From Cerasibacillus quisquiliarum (lineage in GTDB: Bacteria > Bacillota > Bacilli > Bacillales > Amphibacillaceae): a stretch of 64,000 nucleotides of DNA. Position 1 is the first letter of the stretch. Every line of letters begins with the position of its first letter. Below the pieces are notes generated by a model, which did not search any database, was not told the DNA's origin, and saw only the letters and a program-made list of their open reading frames with translations. A program made the translations under genes and the position numbers. The stretch spans positions 25,802-89,801 of the forward strand of contig NZ_JACHHA010000009.1 in the NCBI RefSeq assembly GCF_014202495.1. Direction: 5' to 3'. Positions 27,366-38,666 of this stretch are shown here, piece by piece.

Positions 27366-29138
27366 TTAAGCGTGTTTATGTTGTTGAGTTTTGTTTCTAC
27401 GGGTCCAAATTAAAATAGCCGGTAAGAGAAATCCACGAATAACAAAGGTGTCTAGCAAAATACCAAATGCCATCGTAAAGCCGAATAAGAAGAGTTCTTC
27501 CAAAGGTTGAGTCATTAAGACTGCAAAAGTTGCCGCCAAGATTAATCCCGCTGACGAGATGACGCCACCTGTCATAGCGACACCAGATGCAACTGCTTCT
27601 TGCCACGGTTTTTCTTTAGCTAATTCTCTTACTCTTGATACAAGCATAATATTGTAGTCTATGCCAAGTGCAACCATAAAGACGAACGTGTAGACTGGCA
27701 AACGATATCCAATCGCATCATAATCTAATAAATAATGGAAGATCGTCCAACCAAAACCTAAAGAAGCAACATATGATAATAGGATGGTACCAACCATTAG
27801 AATGGATAATGAGAGTTTACGTGTTTGGAATGCAAGTACAATCGTAATCAACACAATAACAAGTGGAAATAATACCATCATATCACGTTGATTCATCTGC
27901 TTTATATCAAGTTGTTCAGCTGTTTGTCCACTAAAATGTAATGCATAGTGGCTACTAGATAGACCGCTTTTAGATAATAGTTTATCCGAGTCTTCTCGTA
28001 ATGTTTGTATGACATTTAATGATTCCATATCATAAGGATTACTTTCTAATGTAAGTGTTAATTTTATCGCCTGATCTGTCTCAGAAAACATATTTGTAGG
28101 AAGTGGTTCTTTCACAGTTACCATTTCATCAGTGATGTTTGTTACATCACTTACATTGTCATAAGAGCTTAATTGCTCTGTCAATGTCTGAATATGTTGT
28201 AGAAACAATTCATCTTTTTCAATTTCTGTTTCAGATTCTAATATCATTGTCACAGGTGCTAGAAGTCCAGCTGGATATCTCTCTTCTAATAGTTCAAATC
28301 CTTTACGTGATGACATATCTTCAGGAAATGTCTTTAATAAATTGTATGAATAATTTATTGTTGGTACTTGACTTGCACCGATAAATAATACGACAAGTAA
28401 TGAAACGGCGATTGTTGCCGGGTGTTTCTTAACAAACTGTCCGACAGTATGCCAAAATGTTTTTTTCTTCTTTTTTTGTTTGTTTATTGCTGGTATAAAT
28501 GGCCAAAATGCACGGCGTCCCATAATAGCAAAGATACTTGGGATTAACGTTAATCCAGCAATAGCTATGATGAAAACAGCAATTGAAAATACAGGCGCAA
28601 AATGATGATATGGCTCAAAAATAGTTGCAAACAAAGCTAACATCGCTAATAGAATCGTACCACCGCTAAAGAAGATTGGTTCTGAAACGTGATACATCGC
28701 TTCGGACATTGCTGTATATTTTGATGTGTGCTTTTGTAATTCTTCGCGATATCTAGAGAAAATAAATAAGCTATAATCAGTTACTACCGCGAACAGTAGA
28801 ACGAGCATAATCGAAGTAGCTTGTCCATCTATGACAAAGAGTTCGTACTGACCTGATAGTCCTAGTATCCCATCCACAACGATATAAACGATTCCCGCTA
28901 TAATGAGTGGTGTAATCGCAAGAAGCGGTGAACGGTAGATGAGAATAAGAATAAAGAAAATAAGAATCACCGTGGCAATCATTAATACGAAATCACCATT
29001 TTTAAATAGTGTAATCGTATCCGCTGATATGCCTGCAGGTCCTGTTATTTCAAATTGGATGTTTTTAAAATCCATCGCCTTTATTTCATTAGAAATATCA
29101 TCTAATGTTTTATGGATAACACCATCTCCTACATTCAA
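27366..29138 (-). pseudogene. MMPL/YdfJ-like RND transporter, N-terminally truncated
   Basis: The remaining 590 codons encode a YdfJ-type MMPL transporter: FEITGPAGISADTITLF, YRSPLLAITPLIIAGIVYIV, VVTDYSLFIFSRYREEL and, in the second half, VALGIDYNIMLVSRVRE. Full members are about 700-730 residues and start with a membrane helix plus a ~150-residue outer domain; both are missing. The frame begins at a TTG (29138) with no ribosome binding site and a stop codon two codons upstream, and only 150 bases separate it from the divergent gene. So the 5' end has been deleted. The second half looks intact; a short residual product is possible but a functional pump is unlikely. Confidence 0.75.
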
Positions 29139-29293
29139 TCGTTATGTACATATTAAAATGACATTATGAATACAAAATGAATGGAATATGAACGCAGTAT
29201 GAACAGTAGATGACAGACTTAAAATGATTGTCACGTGGACGAACAATAGGTGAATATCATAGGTGGGAGAGAATAAATTTGGAGGAATGAATG

Positions 29294-30715
29294 ATGCAAA
29301 TTCACGTCGTAAACCGTGGTGATACATTATCGGCACTTGCACAACGATATGGTGTTAGTCTAGACGATATTGTTCTTGTCAATGACATTGATGATCCGGA
29401 TGTTTTAGTTGTTGGGCAAACACTCGTTATACCTCAGATGAATAGGGAATACGTTGTGAAGCCTGGAGACAGTTTATCTATTATTGCGACAAAATATGGC
29501 ATAACGGTACAACAATTACGTGAGGCGAACAATATCACGAATTCAGATCTTATTTTTGTAGGTGATTTACTCGTTATTCCACAAGTCCGTCATACGGTAA
29601 GAAGTGGTGAGACAGTTTGGGCTATTGCAAAGCGTTATGGTGTATCGGTAGAACAGATTGTTGCAGCAAATCAAATGGATAATCCTTCAAAAGTAGCAGT
29701 CGGAGAAATCTTAACCATTCCACTTGATGATCGACCAACAACTGAGGTAAATGCCTATAGTACTGATACAACAGACGGAGGAAAAGAGGAGGTGCTCGTA
29801 TTAGGGAGACATTTCACATATTTATCTCCATTTATGTACGCTGTTCAAGCAAACGGTACACTAGATACTATGCAAGACACTTTATTATTAGAAGCAGCAG
29901 AAGAAACAAATACACTCCCCTTATTAGTCATTACAAACTTTAGAAATTCCCGCTTCGATTCCGATTTAGCGGCAAGCATTCTTAGAAATCCAACATTACA
30001 AGAAACATTGATTACGAATATTTTACAAACGATGCGTGAAAAAGGTTATCAAGGAGTGAATATTGATTTCGAATATGTGTACCCACAGGATAGGGAAAAT
30101 TATAATGCATTTCTGAGAAGAGTTGTCGCTCGCCTCCATCCGGAGAATTATTTAGTTTCAACTGCTTTAGCCCCTAAAGAAAGGGCTGATCAGCCAGGCC
30201 TCCTTTATGAAGCACATGATTATAAAGCACATGGTGATATAGTTGATTTTGTTGTCTTGATGACTTATGAATGGGGGTGGGCAGGAGGACCACCATGGGC
30301 GATTGCACCAATTAATAAGGTGAAAGATGTATTAGATTACGCCGTAACAGATATTCCACCTGAGAAAATCCTTTTAGGAACACCATTATATGGGAGGGAT
30401 TGGAAAATCCCTTGGCAAGAAGGGACTTTTGCTCGAACAATCAGTCCACAAGGGGCATTGCAATTGGCAGAAGAACATAAAGTGAATATCCAATACAATG
30501 AAACATATGAGGCTCCATTTTTTCGTTATGTTGATGATACAGGTCAAAGGCATGAGGTGTGGTTTGAAGATGCGCGGAGCGTGCAAGCGAAATACAGGGT
30601 AGTTAAGGATTATAAGTTGCGTGGCATTAGTTATTGGGTTCTTGGTCAACCATTTCCTCAAAATTGGCCCGTCTTACAAAATCATTTCCGTGTTGTTAAA
30701 AAGAAGCTAAATTAA
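29294..30715 (+). CDS. LysM x3 - glycosyl hydrolase 18 protein (SleL/YaaH-like spore cortex hydrolase)
   Basis: A 473-residue protein with three LysM domains (residues ~1-48, 50-97, 98-145; HVVNRGDTLSALAQRYGV, YVVKPGDSLSIIATKYGI, HTVRSGETVWAIAKRYGV) followed by a GH18 domain. The catalytic GVNIDFEYV motif has the DxxxE-type acid Glu. SleL-type enzymes are N-acetylglucosaminidases acting on spore cortex fragments during germination; they usually carry two LysM. No classical signal peptide, as for other spore-loaded members. GGAGG (29281-29285) suits the ATG at 29294 better than 29291. Confidence 0.9.
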   Translation: MQIHVVNRGDTLSALAQRYGVSLDDIVLVNDIDDPDVLVVGQTLVIPQMNREYVVKPGDSLSIIATKYGITVQQLREANNITNSDLIFVGDLLVIPQVRHTVRSGETVWAIAKRYGVSVEQIVAANQMDNPSKVAVGEILTIPLDDRPTTEVNAYSTDTTDGGKEEVLVLGRHFTYLSPFMYAVQANGTLDTMQDTLLLEAAEETNTLPLLVITNFRNSRFDSDLAASILRNPTLQETLITNILQTMREKGYQGVNIDFEYVYPQDRENYNAFLRRVVARLHPENYLVSTALAPKERADQPGLLYEAHDYKAHGDIVDFVVLMTYEWGWAGGPPWAIAPINKVKDVLDYAVTDIPPEKILLGTPLYGRDWKIPWQEGTFARTISPQGALQLAEEHKVNIQYNETYEAPFFRYVDDTGQRHEVWFEDARSVQAKYRVVKDYKLRGISYWVLGQPFPQNWPVLQNHFRVVKKKLN

Positions 30716-30718
30716 AAA

Positions 30719-30980
30719 GTGGTTGGGACATAACAGCTGTAAATGATGAATAAATGGATTCGATTAGAAAATAAAAGACAATTCATTCCTGTGAAAACAA
30801 ATCACATGTAGAAACTCTTGTAGCGACTAGACAGAGAAACTACAGAGGTTGAAGCTGTGTCTGGGAATAGCAACTTTCTTTAGTGAAAGGACACATCGTT
30901 TTAAATGAATATTTCAATAAATTCCAATTTCATCACTATCTGAACGTCTTTTCCTATTTAGCTAGGTTTTGTCCCAGCCT
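30719..30980. repeat. Intergenic element with imperfect terminal inverted repeats
   Basis: Fills the gap between two convergent genes almost exactly. Left end GTGGTTGGGACATAACAGCT (30719-30738); right end, read on the minus strand, AGGCTGGGACAAAACCTAGC (30980-30961). The same 16-base motif with one change occurs at 63849. The interior has no coding capacity. It resembles the GGCTGGGACAAAA elements found between genes in many low-GC Firmicutes and may also act as a bidirectional terminator. Confidence 0.65.
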
Positions 30981-30982
30981 TA

Positions 30983-31429
30983 TTATTTTTGCGAACAGAT
31001 GATTTTAAATAACAAGGCTTTGAATTTGTTACGATTTTCATTCGTATACGGCTTAGGGCCTTTTGTCCGTTGTCCCGCTCTTCTCATTTGTGCACTAAGA
31101 TGACGCGTTAATAAAAAACGGTCGATATTATCTTCAGTAAACAAAAAACCATTATGATGGATGACATGGCATTTTTTGGTCAGTAGAAGCGCTGCTAAAC
31201 CATAGTCTTGGGTGACGACAATATCATTGGCATCTGCTAATTTAATGATTTTATAATCACTCGCATCAAAACCAGGGTCAACATAAATGGTTTTCACATG
31301 AGAAGGGAAAATGTCCTTTGAATAATGGTCATGGCTTTTTACGAGAATAACAGGCGTATCACATGTTTTGGCAGTCTCTACAATGGTGTCAACGACTGGA
31401 CAAGCATCTGCATCAACTAAGATATTCAT
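30983..31429 (-). CDS. YaiI/YqxD family protein (UPF0178)
   Basis: A 148-residue protein beginning NILVDADACPVVDTIVETA, the family N-terminus, with VTQDYGLAALLL and a basic C-terminal RRAGQRTKGPKPYTNENRNKF. The fold is nuclease-like (PIN/NYN-related acidic residues at DADACP and QDYG), but the function is not established. The ATG at 31429 with AGGTGATCC upstream is chosen; a longer frame would add ten unrelated residues. Confidence 0.88.
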   Translation of the reverse strand: MNILVDADACPVVDTIVETAKTCDTPVILVKSHDHYSKDIFPSHVKTIYVDPGFDASDYKIIKLADANDIVVTQDYGLAALLLTKKCHVIHHNGFLFTEDNIDRFLLTRHLSAQMRRAGQRTKGPKPYTNENRNKFKALLFKIICSQK

Positions 31430-31478
31430 CAGGATCACCTCAAATGGTATTTCTTTCATCTTAACGAATGGGTTCGTT

Positions 31479-31508
31479 TTGTCAATATATGGGGATTCCT
31501 GTTAAAAT
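31479..31508 (+). promoter_or_regulatory. Candidate promoter of the P-type ATPase gene
   Basis: TTGTCA (31479-31484), an 18-base spacer and TAAAAT (31503-31508), about 50 bases upstream of the start. Confidence 0.5.
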
Positions 31509-31559
31509 AGAAGTAGGAAGATGTCATGAATTTACGATAAAAAGTAGGTGGATGTTCTC

Positions 31560-34184
31560 GTGGAAACGAATGAATGGAACCATTTAGAAACTGGATTGTC
31601 AACTGAAGAAGCGAAGAGACGGTTCATAAAAAATGGTCCAAACCGATTTGATGAACAAGAGAAAGAATCCATTCTGACGTTATTATGGCGTCAGATGAAC
31701 AGTATGCTCATTTATATTTTAATCATTGCCGCTTTCATTTCGGCTTTTGTAGGTGAGATAGCAGACACGGTTATCATTTTGCTCGTCGTTGTGTTAAATG
31801 CGGTTATTGGTGTCACTCAGGAGGCAAAGGCAGAAAAGGCTTTAGAAGAATTAAAGAAACTTTCAACACCACATGCCATTGTTAAACGTGATGGTATTGT
31901 TCAAGAAATTTCATCTGAGGAAGTTGTAGTCGGTGATGTCGTTATTTTAGATGCTGGACGACTTGTGCCTGCTGATCTTCATTTAGTAGAGACGGCGAAC
32001 TTAAAGATAGAAGAATCTTCATTAACAGGAGAGTCTATAGCGGTTGAAAAAGATGCGCATTGGAAAAGTATTGAAAAAGATGTTCCATTAGGTGATCAAA
32101 AAAATAAAGCGTTTATGTCTACATTAGTAACATACGGCCGTGGTACAGGCGTTGTCATAAAGACGGGAATGGATACGGAGATTGGCAAAATTGCCAAAAT
32201 GCTCGCTAATAAAGAAAAAGAAATGACGCCGCTACAGAAGAAATTAGATGAAGTAGGGAAGATTTTAGGTGTAGGAGCATTAGCGATTTCAGCCATCATA
32301 TTTCTGATCGGTTTTTTACAAGGTCGAGAAATATTAGATATGTTCTTAATAGCTGTTAGTTTAGCTGTAGCAGCTATTCCAGAAGGTTTACCAGCGATTG
32401 TTACGATTGTGTTAGCTCTAGGTGTTCAGCGAATGATTAAGCAACATGCTGTGATTCGGCAGTTGCCAGCCGTTGAAACACTTGGATCTGTTAGTGTCAT
32501 TTGCTCAGATAAGACAGGAACATTAACGCAAAATAAAATGAAAGTTACACATGTGTATATAAATGGTGCGTATGACCGTTTAGAAGATACCTCTATTGAG
32601 AACGAAACAGTCGAGCGGTTCGCTCATGCACTAAGTTTATGTAATGATGCAACGCTTGATACGGGTGACCCAACAGAAATCGCTCTTGTCGAAGTAGCAA
32701 CTAAATTTGGGTTAGCGAAAGAACAGCTCGAAAATGATTATCCACGCCTTAATGAAAGAGCCTTTGATTCAGAGCGTAAAATGATGTCAACACTTCATCA
32801 ATTAGGAGAACATCACATTGTTTATGTTAAAGGGGCGGTTGAGCGCTTACTTCCAAAGCTAGCTAAAATAGAAATAAATGGTACAACACGTCCGATTACA
32901 ACAGAAGATAAATTAGCGATAGAAAAACAAGTTGATCAAATGTCAGAAAATGCCCTTCGAGTCTTAGGTATAGCCTATAAGCAGGTGACAGGGCAAATAG
33001 ATCAAGAAGAATATGAAACAGATTTAGTATTTTTAGGCTTAACAGGCATGATTGATCCACCTCGCGAAGAAGTGAAACCAGCTATTGCTGAATGTCATGA
33101 AGCTGGCATTGCTGTCATCATGATTACTGGAGATCACCAAAAAACAGCACTTGCTATAGCGAAAGATCTCCGTATTGCTGATCACGAGGATCAAACGATG
33201 ACAGGGATCGAATTAAATGAGATAAGTGATCAAAAATTAGCGGAAAAAGTCGGAACAATTCGTGTGTTTGCAAGAGTTTCCCCTGAACATAAGGTAAGAA
33301 TTGTGAAAGCATTGAAAAGCCGGGGACATATCGTAGCGATGACTGGTGATGGTGTGAATGATGCTCCGTCATTACAAGAAGCTGATGTCGGGGTTGCTAT
33401 GGGGATTACAGGTACAGATGTCGCAAAAGGGGCATCAGATGTTGTTTTAACAGATGATAACTTTGCTACGATAACACATGCTGTTGAACGTGGGCGTAAT
33501 ATTTATAAAAACATAAAAAAATCCATTCTCTTTTTATTATCGTGTAATTTAGGTGAATTAGCTGCTTTATTTATTGGCATATTACTCGGTTGGCCAGCAC
33601 CACTGACAGCGATTCATATTTTATGGGTGAATTTAATTACGGATACGATGCCAGCAATATCACTCGGTGTGGACCCTGATGATCCGGATGTTATGAAAGA
33701 AAAGCCACGTCCAGCAACAGAGAAAATCTTTACCGGTGAAAATATCGCATTTAGTGTAGGAAATGGTTTACTTATTGGTATATTAACTTTATTCGCTTTT
33801 ATGGAAGGATTAAAGGTGTATACAGGAGCTAGTGCTCTATGGACATTAGATTTAAAACATATTCCGAGTGAAGCATTAATTCATGCACAGACAATGGCAT
33901 TCATGACACTAAGTATTTCACAACTGTTTCATGCATTTAATCTAAGAAGTGAAAGGAAATCATTGTTTCAAGTCGGACTGTTTAAAAACCGTTTATTAAT
34001 CGGTTCATTTCTACTAGGTATATTGATTCAGGTTGCCATCGTTTATATCCCTGCTTTTAATGATTGGTTCCATGTCATTCCATTAACATGGGATGATTGG
34101 TTATTTATTCTCGGTTTATCTGTGCTTCCAGTTGTATTAAATGAAGTGATCAAAGGTGTTAGACGTGTGCTTTCTATACAATAA
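31560..34184 (+). CDS. P-type Ca2+-transporting ATPase (type IIA, YloB-like)
   Basis: An 874-residue ion pump. Features in order: cation-ATPase N-terminal domain, actuator TGES (near residue 155), M4 [12 protein letters not shown], phosphorylation site DKTGTLT (Asp317), hinge [12 protein letters not shown]5 [12 protein letters not shown] and M6 [18 protein letters not shown]. The M4 Glu, M5 Asn/Glu and M6 Asn/Thr/Asp are the calcium-coordinating residues of SERCA-type pumps. The GTG at 31560 is seven bases after AGGTGGA; an upstream GTG (31548) overlaps that site. Likely Ca2+ efflux, including during sporulation; specificity is inferred. Confidence 0.92.
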   Translation: METNEWNHLETGLSTEEAKRRFIKNGPNRFDEQEKESILTLLWRQMNSMLIYILIIAAFISAFVGEIADTVIILLVVVLNAVIGVTQEAKAEKALEELKKLSTPHAIVKRDGIVQEISSEEVVVGDVVILDAGRLVPADLHLVETANLKIEESSLTGESIAVEKDAHWKSIEKDVPLGDQKNKAFMSTLVTYGRGTGVVIKTGMDTEIGKIAKMLANKEKEMTPLQKKLDEVGKILGVGALAISAIIFLIGFLQGREILDMFLIAVSLAVAAIPEGLPAIVTIVLALGVQRMIKQHAVIRQLPAVETLGSVSVICSDKTGTLTQNKMKVTHVYINGAYDRLEDTSIENETVERFAHALSLCNDATLDTGDPTEIALVEVATKFGLAKEQLENDYPRLNERAFDSERKMMSTLHQLGEHHIVYVKGAVERLLPKLAKIEINGTTRPITTEDKLAIEKQVDQMSENALRVLGIAYKQVTGQIDQEEYETDLVFLGLTGMIDPPREEVKPAIAECHEAGIAVIMITGDHQKTALAIAKDLRIADHEDQTMTGIELNEISDQKLAEKVGTIRVFARVSPEHKVRIVKALKSRGHIVAMTGDGVNDAPSLQEADVGVAMGITGTDVAKGASDVVLTDDNFATITHAVERGRNIYKNIKKSILFLLSCNLGELAALFIGILLGWPAPLTAIHILWVNLITDTMPAISLGVDPDDPDVMKEKPRPATEKIFTGENIAFSVGNGLLIGILTLFAFMEGLKVYTGASALWTLDLKHIPSEALIHAQTMAFMTLSISQLFHAFNLRSERKSLFQVGLFKNRLLIGSFLLGILIQVAIVYIPAFNDWFHVIPLTWDDWLFILGLSVLPVVLNEVIKGVRRVLSIQ

Positions 34185-34273
34185 AATACTCTTATGACAA
34201 TTTTGACGAATAAAGTATACGTGAGTTATAGTGTCATCTTGGGACTTTTTGACAACAGTAAAAATTCACCAAG

Positions 34274-34330
34274 AAAAAAAGCTGGTGTGATTTCGTCATG
34301 TGTTCTGTGACGATTCACCAGCTTTTTTCT
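34274..34330. terminator. Bidirectional terminator between P-type ATPase and thrB
   Basis: AAAAAAAGCTGGTG and CACCAGCTTTTTT enclose an inner near-complement (TTCGTCA / TGACGA). A and T runs on both sides let it serve both convergent genes. Confidence 0.85.
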
Positions 34331-34401
34331 TAAAAGCGAATTATCTTTCCAAAGCGATATAACTCTGCTTGGATTTTCTATCCTATTTTCGTTCTTCTTT
34401 G

Positions 34402-35298
34402 TTATATTTGAACTTGTAAGCCATTTCGATCGATATTAAGTGGTACGACGTCATAGACAGGTATGACTTCTTTCATATGCTCGATTAATCGTTGTTTGTC
34501 TGCTTTTGAGACAAAGGATATCATTGTTGGACCAGCTCCACTAATGAATGTCCCATAGGCTCCTTCTCGTTTCGCCTCTTGACGTATTAATTCATATTGT
34601 GGTAGTAATTGTTTGCGATACGGCTCATGAAAAACATCTTGTTCTATGAAATATCCTGCTTGCTCATAGTTTCCTTTTAATAAAGCAGCAATCATTAAAT
34701 TACTTAAGGCACTTCCTTGTGTAGCTGTCTTTAATGAAAGCTTTTCTGGTAAAATTTTACGAGCTGTTTCTGTTGATAATTCAAATGGTGGTATATAAGC
34801 TACCGCATATATATTAATACCATCTAATGTGACGATATCGATTGTTTCGTTCGCTTCGTGATAAAAGCTTAAAACAAAGTCCCCATATAGTGCAGGTGCA
34901 ACATTATCAGGATGGCCTTCAAACCTTGTTGCCAATTTTAATTTTTCTTGTTCGCTTAATTGTAGGTGACATAACTGATTAGCTAGTTCAATTCCTGCAA
35001 GTACCGCAGAGGCACTGCTACCGAGTCCTCTTGCAAGCGGTATATCACTATCAATCGTTATATGACAAGGTGAGAGTTTTCTTTTATAGAACTGACTTAC
35101 TTTATGAGCGATGTTAATAATAAAATGATCGTGTGCGTCTACATTTTCAGGAAGCATTGTCGATCGATGTTCAATTTGCCATTGTGTACTTGATTCAACA
35201 TGTAAAGTCAAATAGCGATTTAGTGCTACACCTATCGAATCAAAGCCAGGACCTATATTTGCTGATGTAGCAGGAACACGTATTTGAAAGTGAGTCAT
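34402..35298 (-). CDS. thrB: Homoserine kinase
   Basis: A 298-residue GHMP kinase phosphorylating homoserine. N-terminal [20 protein letters not shown], the ATP loop [16 protein letters not shown] and the C-terminal [14 protein letters not shown] are diagnostic. Its ATG overlaps the thrC stop by four bases. Last gene of the minus-strand operon hom-thrC-thrB. Confidence 0.95.
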   Translation of the reverse strand: MTHFQIRVPATSANIGPGFDSIGVALNRYLTLHVESSTQWQIEHRSTMLPENVDAHDHFIINIAHKVSQFYKRKLSPCHITIDSDIPLARGLGSSASAVLAGIELANQLCHLQLSEQEKLKLATRFEGHPDNVAPALYGDFVLSFYHEANETIDIVTLDGINIYAVAYIPPFELSTETARKILPEKLSLKTATQGSALSNLMIAALLKGNYEQAGYFIEQDVFHEPYRKQLLPQYELIRQEAKREGAYGTFISGAGPTMISFVSKADKQRLIEHMKEVIPVYDVVPLNIDRNGLQVQI

Positions 35299-36356
35299 CC
35301 AATAACCTCTTTCTTAATAAACTGACTGACTATTTCCGCATCATTAGGTAATGATATCTTATCGATTTCCAATGAATCAATGGCTGTTTGTGGATCTTTA
35401 AGTCCGTTTCCAGTTAAGACTGCAACGACGGTACTGCCACTTGGAATACTTCCCTGTTCACATTGTTGAATGACACCTGCAATTGCAGCACAAGACCCTG
35501 GCTCAGCAAATACACCTTCAAGTTTTGGAAGCAGTTTAAAAGCTTTTAAAATGTCATCATCTGTCACAGCTTCGATTAAGCCGTTAGATTCATCACGTGC
35601 TTGAACTGCAAGTTGCCAACTAGCAGGATTACCAATACGAATAGCTGTAGCAAGTGTTTCTGGTTGCTCAATAACTTCATTTTTTGTAATCGCTGCAGCT
35701 CCTTCTGCTTCAAATCCGTAAATTTTCGGAAGACCTGTTTTTTTCATTTGATTATATTGTTTAAATCCTTTCCAATAGGCACTAATATTACCAGCATTAC
35801 CGACTGGTATTGCTAATATATCCGGTGCTTCACCTAATTCATCGCATATTTCAAATGCAGCTGTTTTTTGACCTTCAATTCTAAAAGGGTTTATTGAATT
35901 AACGAGTGTAATCGGTGCTGTTTCACTTATTTTTTGTACCATGGTTAAAGCATCATCGAAGTTTCCATCAATTTCGACGATTTTTGCTCCGTACATAATC
36001 GCTTGCGCTAATTTGCCGAGTGCGACTTTTCCTTTTGGGATGACAATCCATGCATCAAGTCCTGCCTTAGCCGCATAAGCAGCCGCTGATGCTGATGTGT
36101 TTCCAGTTGATGCACAAATAATCGTTCGACTTCCTTCTTCCATCGCTTTAGCAACAGCAAGTACCATGCCACGGTCTTTAAATGACCCAGTTGGATTAAG
36201 ACCTTCGATTTTTCCAAATAGTTTTATTCCTAACTTTTTAGATAGATTAGGGAAATAAATTAACGGTGTATGCCCTTCATGTAATGTGAGTTGTGGCGTT
36301 TCTTCATTGATTGGCAAGAACTCGTGATATGAACGTAATAATCCAGGTGAATGCAT
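35295..36356 (-). CDS. thrC: Threonine synthase
   Basis: A 353-residue PLP enzyme converting O-phosphohomoserine to threonine. The PLP lysine is in [20 protein letters not shown]; the phosphate-binding loop is [17 protein letters not shown], and [15 protein letters not shown] is also typical. Length fits the short bacterial class. Its start shares one base with the hom stop (TAATG), so translation is coupled. Confidence 0.95.
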   Translation of the reverse strand: MHSPGLLRSYHEFLPINEETPQLTLHEGHTPLIYFPNLSKKLGIKLFGKIEGLNPTGSFKDRGMVLAVAKAMEEGSRTIICASTGNTSASAAAYAAKAGLDAWIVIPKGKVALGKLAQAIMYGAKIVEIDGNFDDALTMVQKISETAPITLVNSINPFRIEGQKTAAFEICDELGEAPDILAIPVGNAGNISAYWKGFKQYNQMKKTGLPKIYGFEAEGAAAITKNEVIEQPETLATAIRIGNPASWQLAVQARDESNGLIEAVTDDDILKAFKLLPKLEGVFAEPGSCAAIAGVIQQCEQGSIPSGSTVVAVLTGNGLKDPQTAIDSLEIDKISLPNDAEIVSQFIKKEVIG

Positions 36357-37654
36357 TATATGGTCTCTCCCTCTATTTGATAATAACTTTCAATACTTTT
36401 AATAACGTCCATTTGTTGTAATTTTTTCTTGGCATTCGTAAATGTCTCTAGTGAGGTTTGATGGGTAACAACAATAATTTCTGCTGTTTGTTGCTTCTTC
36501 ATCGGTGTTTGAATGATACGTTTAAAACTCATATCCATGTCTTGAAACAGCTGTGAAATATGTGCAAAAGATCCAACTTGATCATGGACATGCAGTCGAA
36601 TATAAAATGAACTTGTTTGTAAATGATGAGGAGACAGTCGAGCCGAACGTTCAATCATCGGTACTGATTTTCCAGTTATTCCGAGTTGGATATTTTTAGC
36701 GACATGAATGACATCGGCCATAATCGCTGTTGCTGTTGGAAGACTTCCAGCACCTGGTCCGTAAAACATCGTTTCACCAATAGCTCTTCCTTTAACATAG
36801 ACGGCGTTATACTCATTTTTTACACTTGATAAAGGATGGTCATTAGCGATAAATACAGGCTCGACATTTACTTGTAATGTATCACCATGTGCTTTAGCGA
36901 TACCAATTAATTTCATTGTAAGTCCGAGCTCTTTTCCATATTTTAAATCGGTTAATGAGACATTGGTGATGCCGCGTGTCTTAATATCGTCTAAACGGAT
37001 ATCCATATGAAATGCTAAGCGCGTTAGAATGGCCATTTTCCTTGCTGCATCAAGCCCTTCAATATCTGCAGTAGGATCTGCTTCAGCAAAGCCAAGGTCT
37101 TGAGCATCTTGGAGAGCCTTCTCAAAAGGGACACCCTCTTCATCCATCTTTGTCAAAATATAATTTGTCGTACCATTAATGATTCCCATGACTTCTTCGA
37201 TTTCATCTGCTACAAGTCCATCGGTTAATCCGCGAATAATTGGGATGCCTCCACCAACACTAGCTTCATAAAACAAGTCACAGCTCTGTTGCTTGGCAAA
37301 GTCGTGTAATTCTCTACCATAGAGTGCGATTAAATCCTTATTTGCTGTTACAACATGTTTTTTATTTCGCAATGCTTGTTCAATAAATAGATAAGCATCA
37401 TCTGTTCCACCGATGACTTCAATGACAATGTCGACATGAGGATTATTTAACACATCCGCAGCATCTGTAGTTAATATATCTTTATTTAATTTTACATGAC
37501 GATTTTTCTCTATATCTTGAACTAATATACGTTCAATAGATAAATAGCAATTCGTTTTTTTGTATAACATTTCTTTATGTTTATTAATGATTTCAATAAT
37601 ACCTGACCCGACAACACCGAGCCCTAATATACCAATCCCAATTTTATTATCCAT
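36356..37654 (-). CDS. hom: Homoserine dehydrogenase with ACT domain
   Basis: A 432-residue NAD(P)H-dependent enzyme reducing aspartate semialdehyde to homoserine. Rossmann motif [16 protein letters not shown] at the N-terminus; catalytic-domain signatures [32 protein letters not shown] and [15 protein letters not shown]-terminal ACT domain (residues ~345-425, [20 protein letters not shown]) indicates feedback control by threonine. First gene of the operon; AAAGGGG precedes the ATG. Confidence 0.95.
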   Translation of the reverse strand: MDNKIGIGILGLGVVGSGIIEIINKHKEMLYKKTNCYLSIERILVQDIEKNRHVKLNKDILTTDAADVLNNPHVDIVIEVIGGTDDAYLFIEQALRNKKHVVTANKDLIALYGRELHDFAKQQSCDLFYEASVGGGIPIIRGLTDGLVADEIEEVMGIINGTTNYILTKMDEEGVPFEKALQDAQDLGFAEADPTADIEGLDAARKMAILTRLAFHMDIRLDDIKTRGITNVSLTDLKYGKELGLTMKLIGIAKAHGDTLQVNVEPVFIANDHPLSSVKNEYNAVYVKGRAIGETMFYGPGAGSLPTATAIMADVIHVAKNIQLGITGKSVPMIERSARLSPHHLQTSSFYIRLHVHDQVGSFAHISQLFQDMDMSFKRIIQTPMKKQQTAEIIVVTHQTSLETFTNAKKKLQQMDVIKSIESYYQIEGETI

Positions 37655-37710
37655 TTTTTTATATCCCCTTTTGTTCCTTTTAAAAAGACAAATGTTTATA
37701 TATAGTGGAC

Positions 37711-37740
37711 ATTATAACGTTGAACGATGGTGAAAATCAA
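37711..37740 (-). promoter_or_regulatory. Sigma-A promoter of hom-thrC-thrB
   Basis: On the minus strand TTGATT (37740-37735), 18 bases, TATAAT (37716-37711), about 57 bases before hom. No T-box or other leader fits in the short untranslated region. Confidence 0.65.
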
Positions 37741-38005
37741 TAAAAATGAATGTTAAATAAATTAAAGCGCTTTCTTTATTAAAGATAATTCAATCAAACG
37801 TTTGTTTGGATACAAAGATTTTTCCGCTTACAAGCTACATTCTATTAGTGCAATTCCAAGGACAATTAAATCATATAGGTGAAAGTTCACTCAATGATCA
37901 CCTAAAGATAAGTGAGTATGATGTGGGAAAACGTTTGATAGCGAGTAATAAAATCAAGCGATCTGTTTCATACTAATGGTAATTCAATAGAAAGAGGTGC
38001 GTTAG
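37741..38005. other. Intergenic region between divergent hom and yndM-like gene
   Basis: AT-rich, without supported gene. AAACGTTTG occurs twice (about 37797-37805 and 37927-37935), each centred on a CG palindrome; a weak operator candidate. GAAAGAGGTG before 38006 is the ribosome binding site of the next gene. Confidence 0.35.
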
Positions 38006-38455
38006 ATGAAACATGTTAAAGTACTTGGAATTAAATGGGTAGTCGTGTTAGTAATCGTTTTATCACTGTTTGGGATATTTGATCATATGCCACTTGAAAA
38101 TTTATTATGGATGTCACTACTCATAACTGTATTTTCTTATGTTTTAGGGGATATGATCTTCTATCGCTATTTTGGTAATATAATGGCGCTTATATTGGAT
38201 TTTGCTTTGGCCTTTGTTTTATTCTGGTATTTAGGAAATCTTTTTATCGGTGCTGAATATGCTATTGTACCAATTGCTTTTTTTTCAGCTTTCTTCTTTT
38301 TATGTAGTGAATTGTTCATTCATGGCTATTTATCCCATTTGTTTGCAAAAACATATCAAAAAGAATCCCGTGATATGAAGGCGTTACAGAAATTACGTGT
38401 AGAATTTGCTGAAGAATCGGATATACAGCCGCCGATTGATAAAGAAAACGAATAA
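38006..38455 (+). CDS. YndM-like membrane protein (DUF2512)
   Basis: A 149-residue protein with four hydrophobic segments (residues ~8-25, 33-52, 57-77, 86-108) and a charged C-terminal tail. KWVVVLVIVLSLFGIF, VLGDMIFYRYFGN and the second pair of helices match DUF2512/YndM proteins, which are Bacillus-specific and sometimes sporulation-linked. Function unknown. Monocistronic with own terminator. Confidence 0.8.
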   Translation: MKHVKVLGIKWVVVLVIVLSLFGIFDHMPLENLLWMSLLITVFSYVLGDMIFYRYFGNIMALILDFALAFVLFWYLGNLFIGAEYAIVPIAFFSAFFFLCSELFIHGYLSHLFAKTYQKESRDMKALQKLRVEFAEESDIQPPIDKENE

Positions 38456-38466
38456 ATAACTAAAGT

Positions 38467-38496
38467 CAAAAAACACAGGTACATACTGTGTTTTTT
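38467..38496 (+). terminator. Terminator after yndM-like gene
   Basis: AAAAAACACAG pairs with CTGTGTTTTTT around a seven-base loop. Confidence 0.85.
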
Positions 38497-38666
38497 AGTT
38501 TTTCAATTATATTTAAAATACAAGAAATAGTGTGAGATGAATGGTATTTTTTACAAAAATCTGAGATAATACACCTATATTAGGAAGAAAGTTGCATTAT
38601 GTATGTTGTTATTAAAGATAAGTGTTTTATTTCATTGCAACCCTGTATGTGTAAAGGGGTGGGAAA

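Noticed and set aside
37655..38005. T-box leader or CcpA cre site upstream of hom or yndM-like gene
   Set aside because: The hom leader is too short for a T-box, and the AAACGTTTG motifs have several mismatches to the cre consensus.
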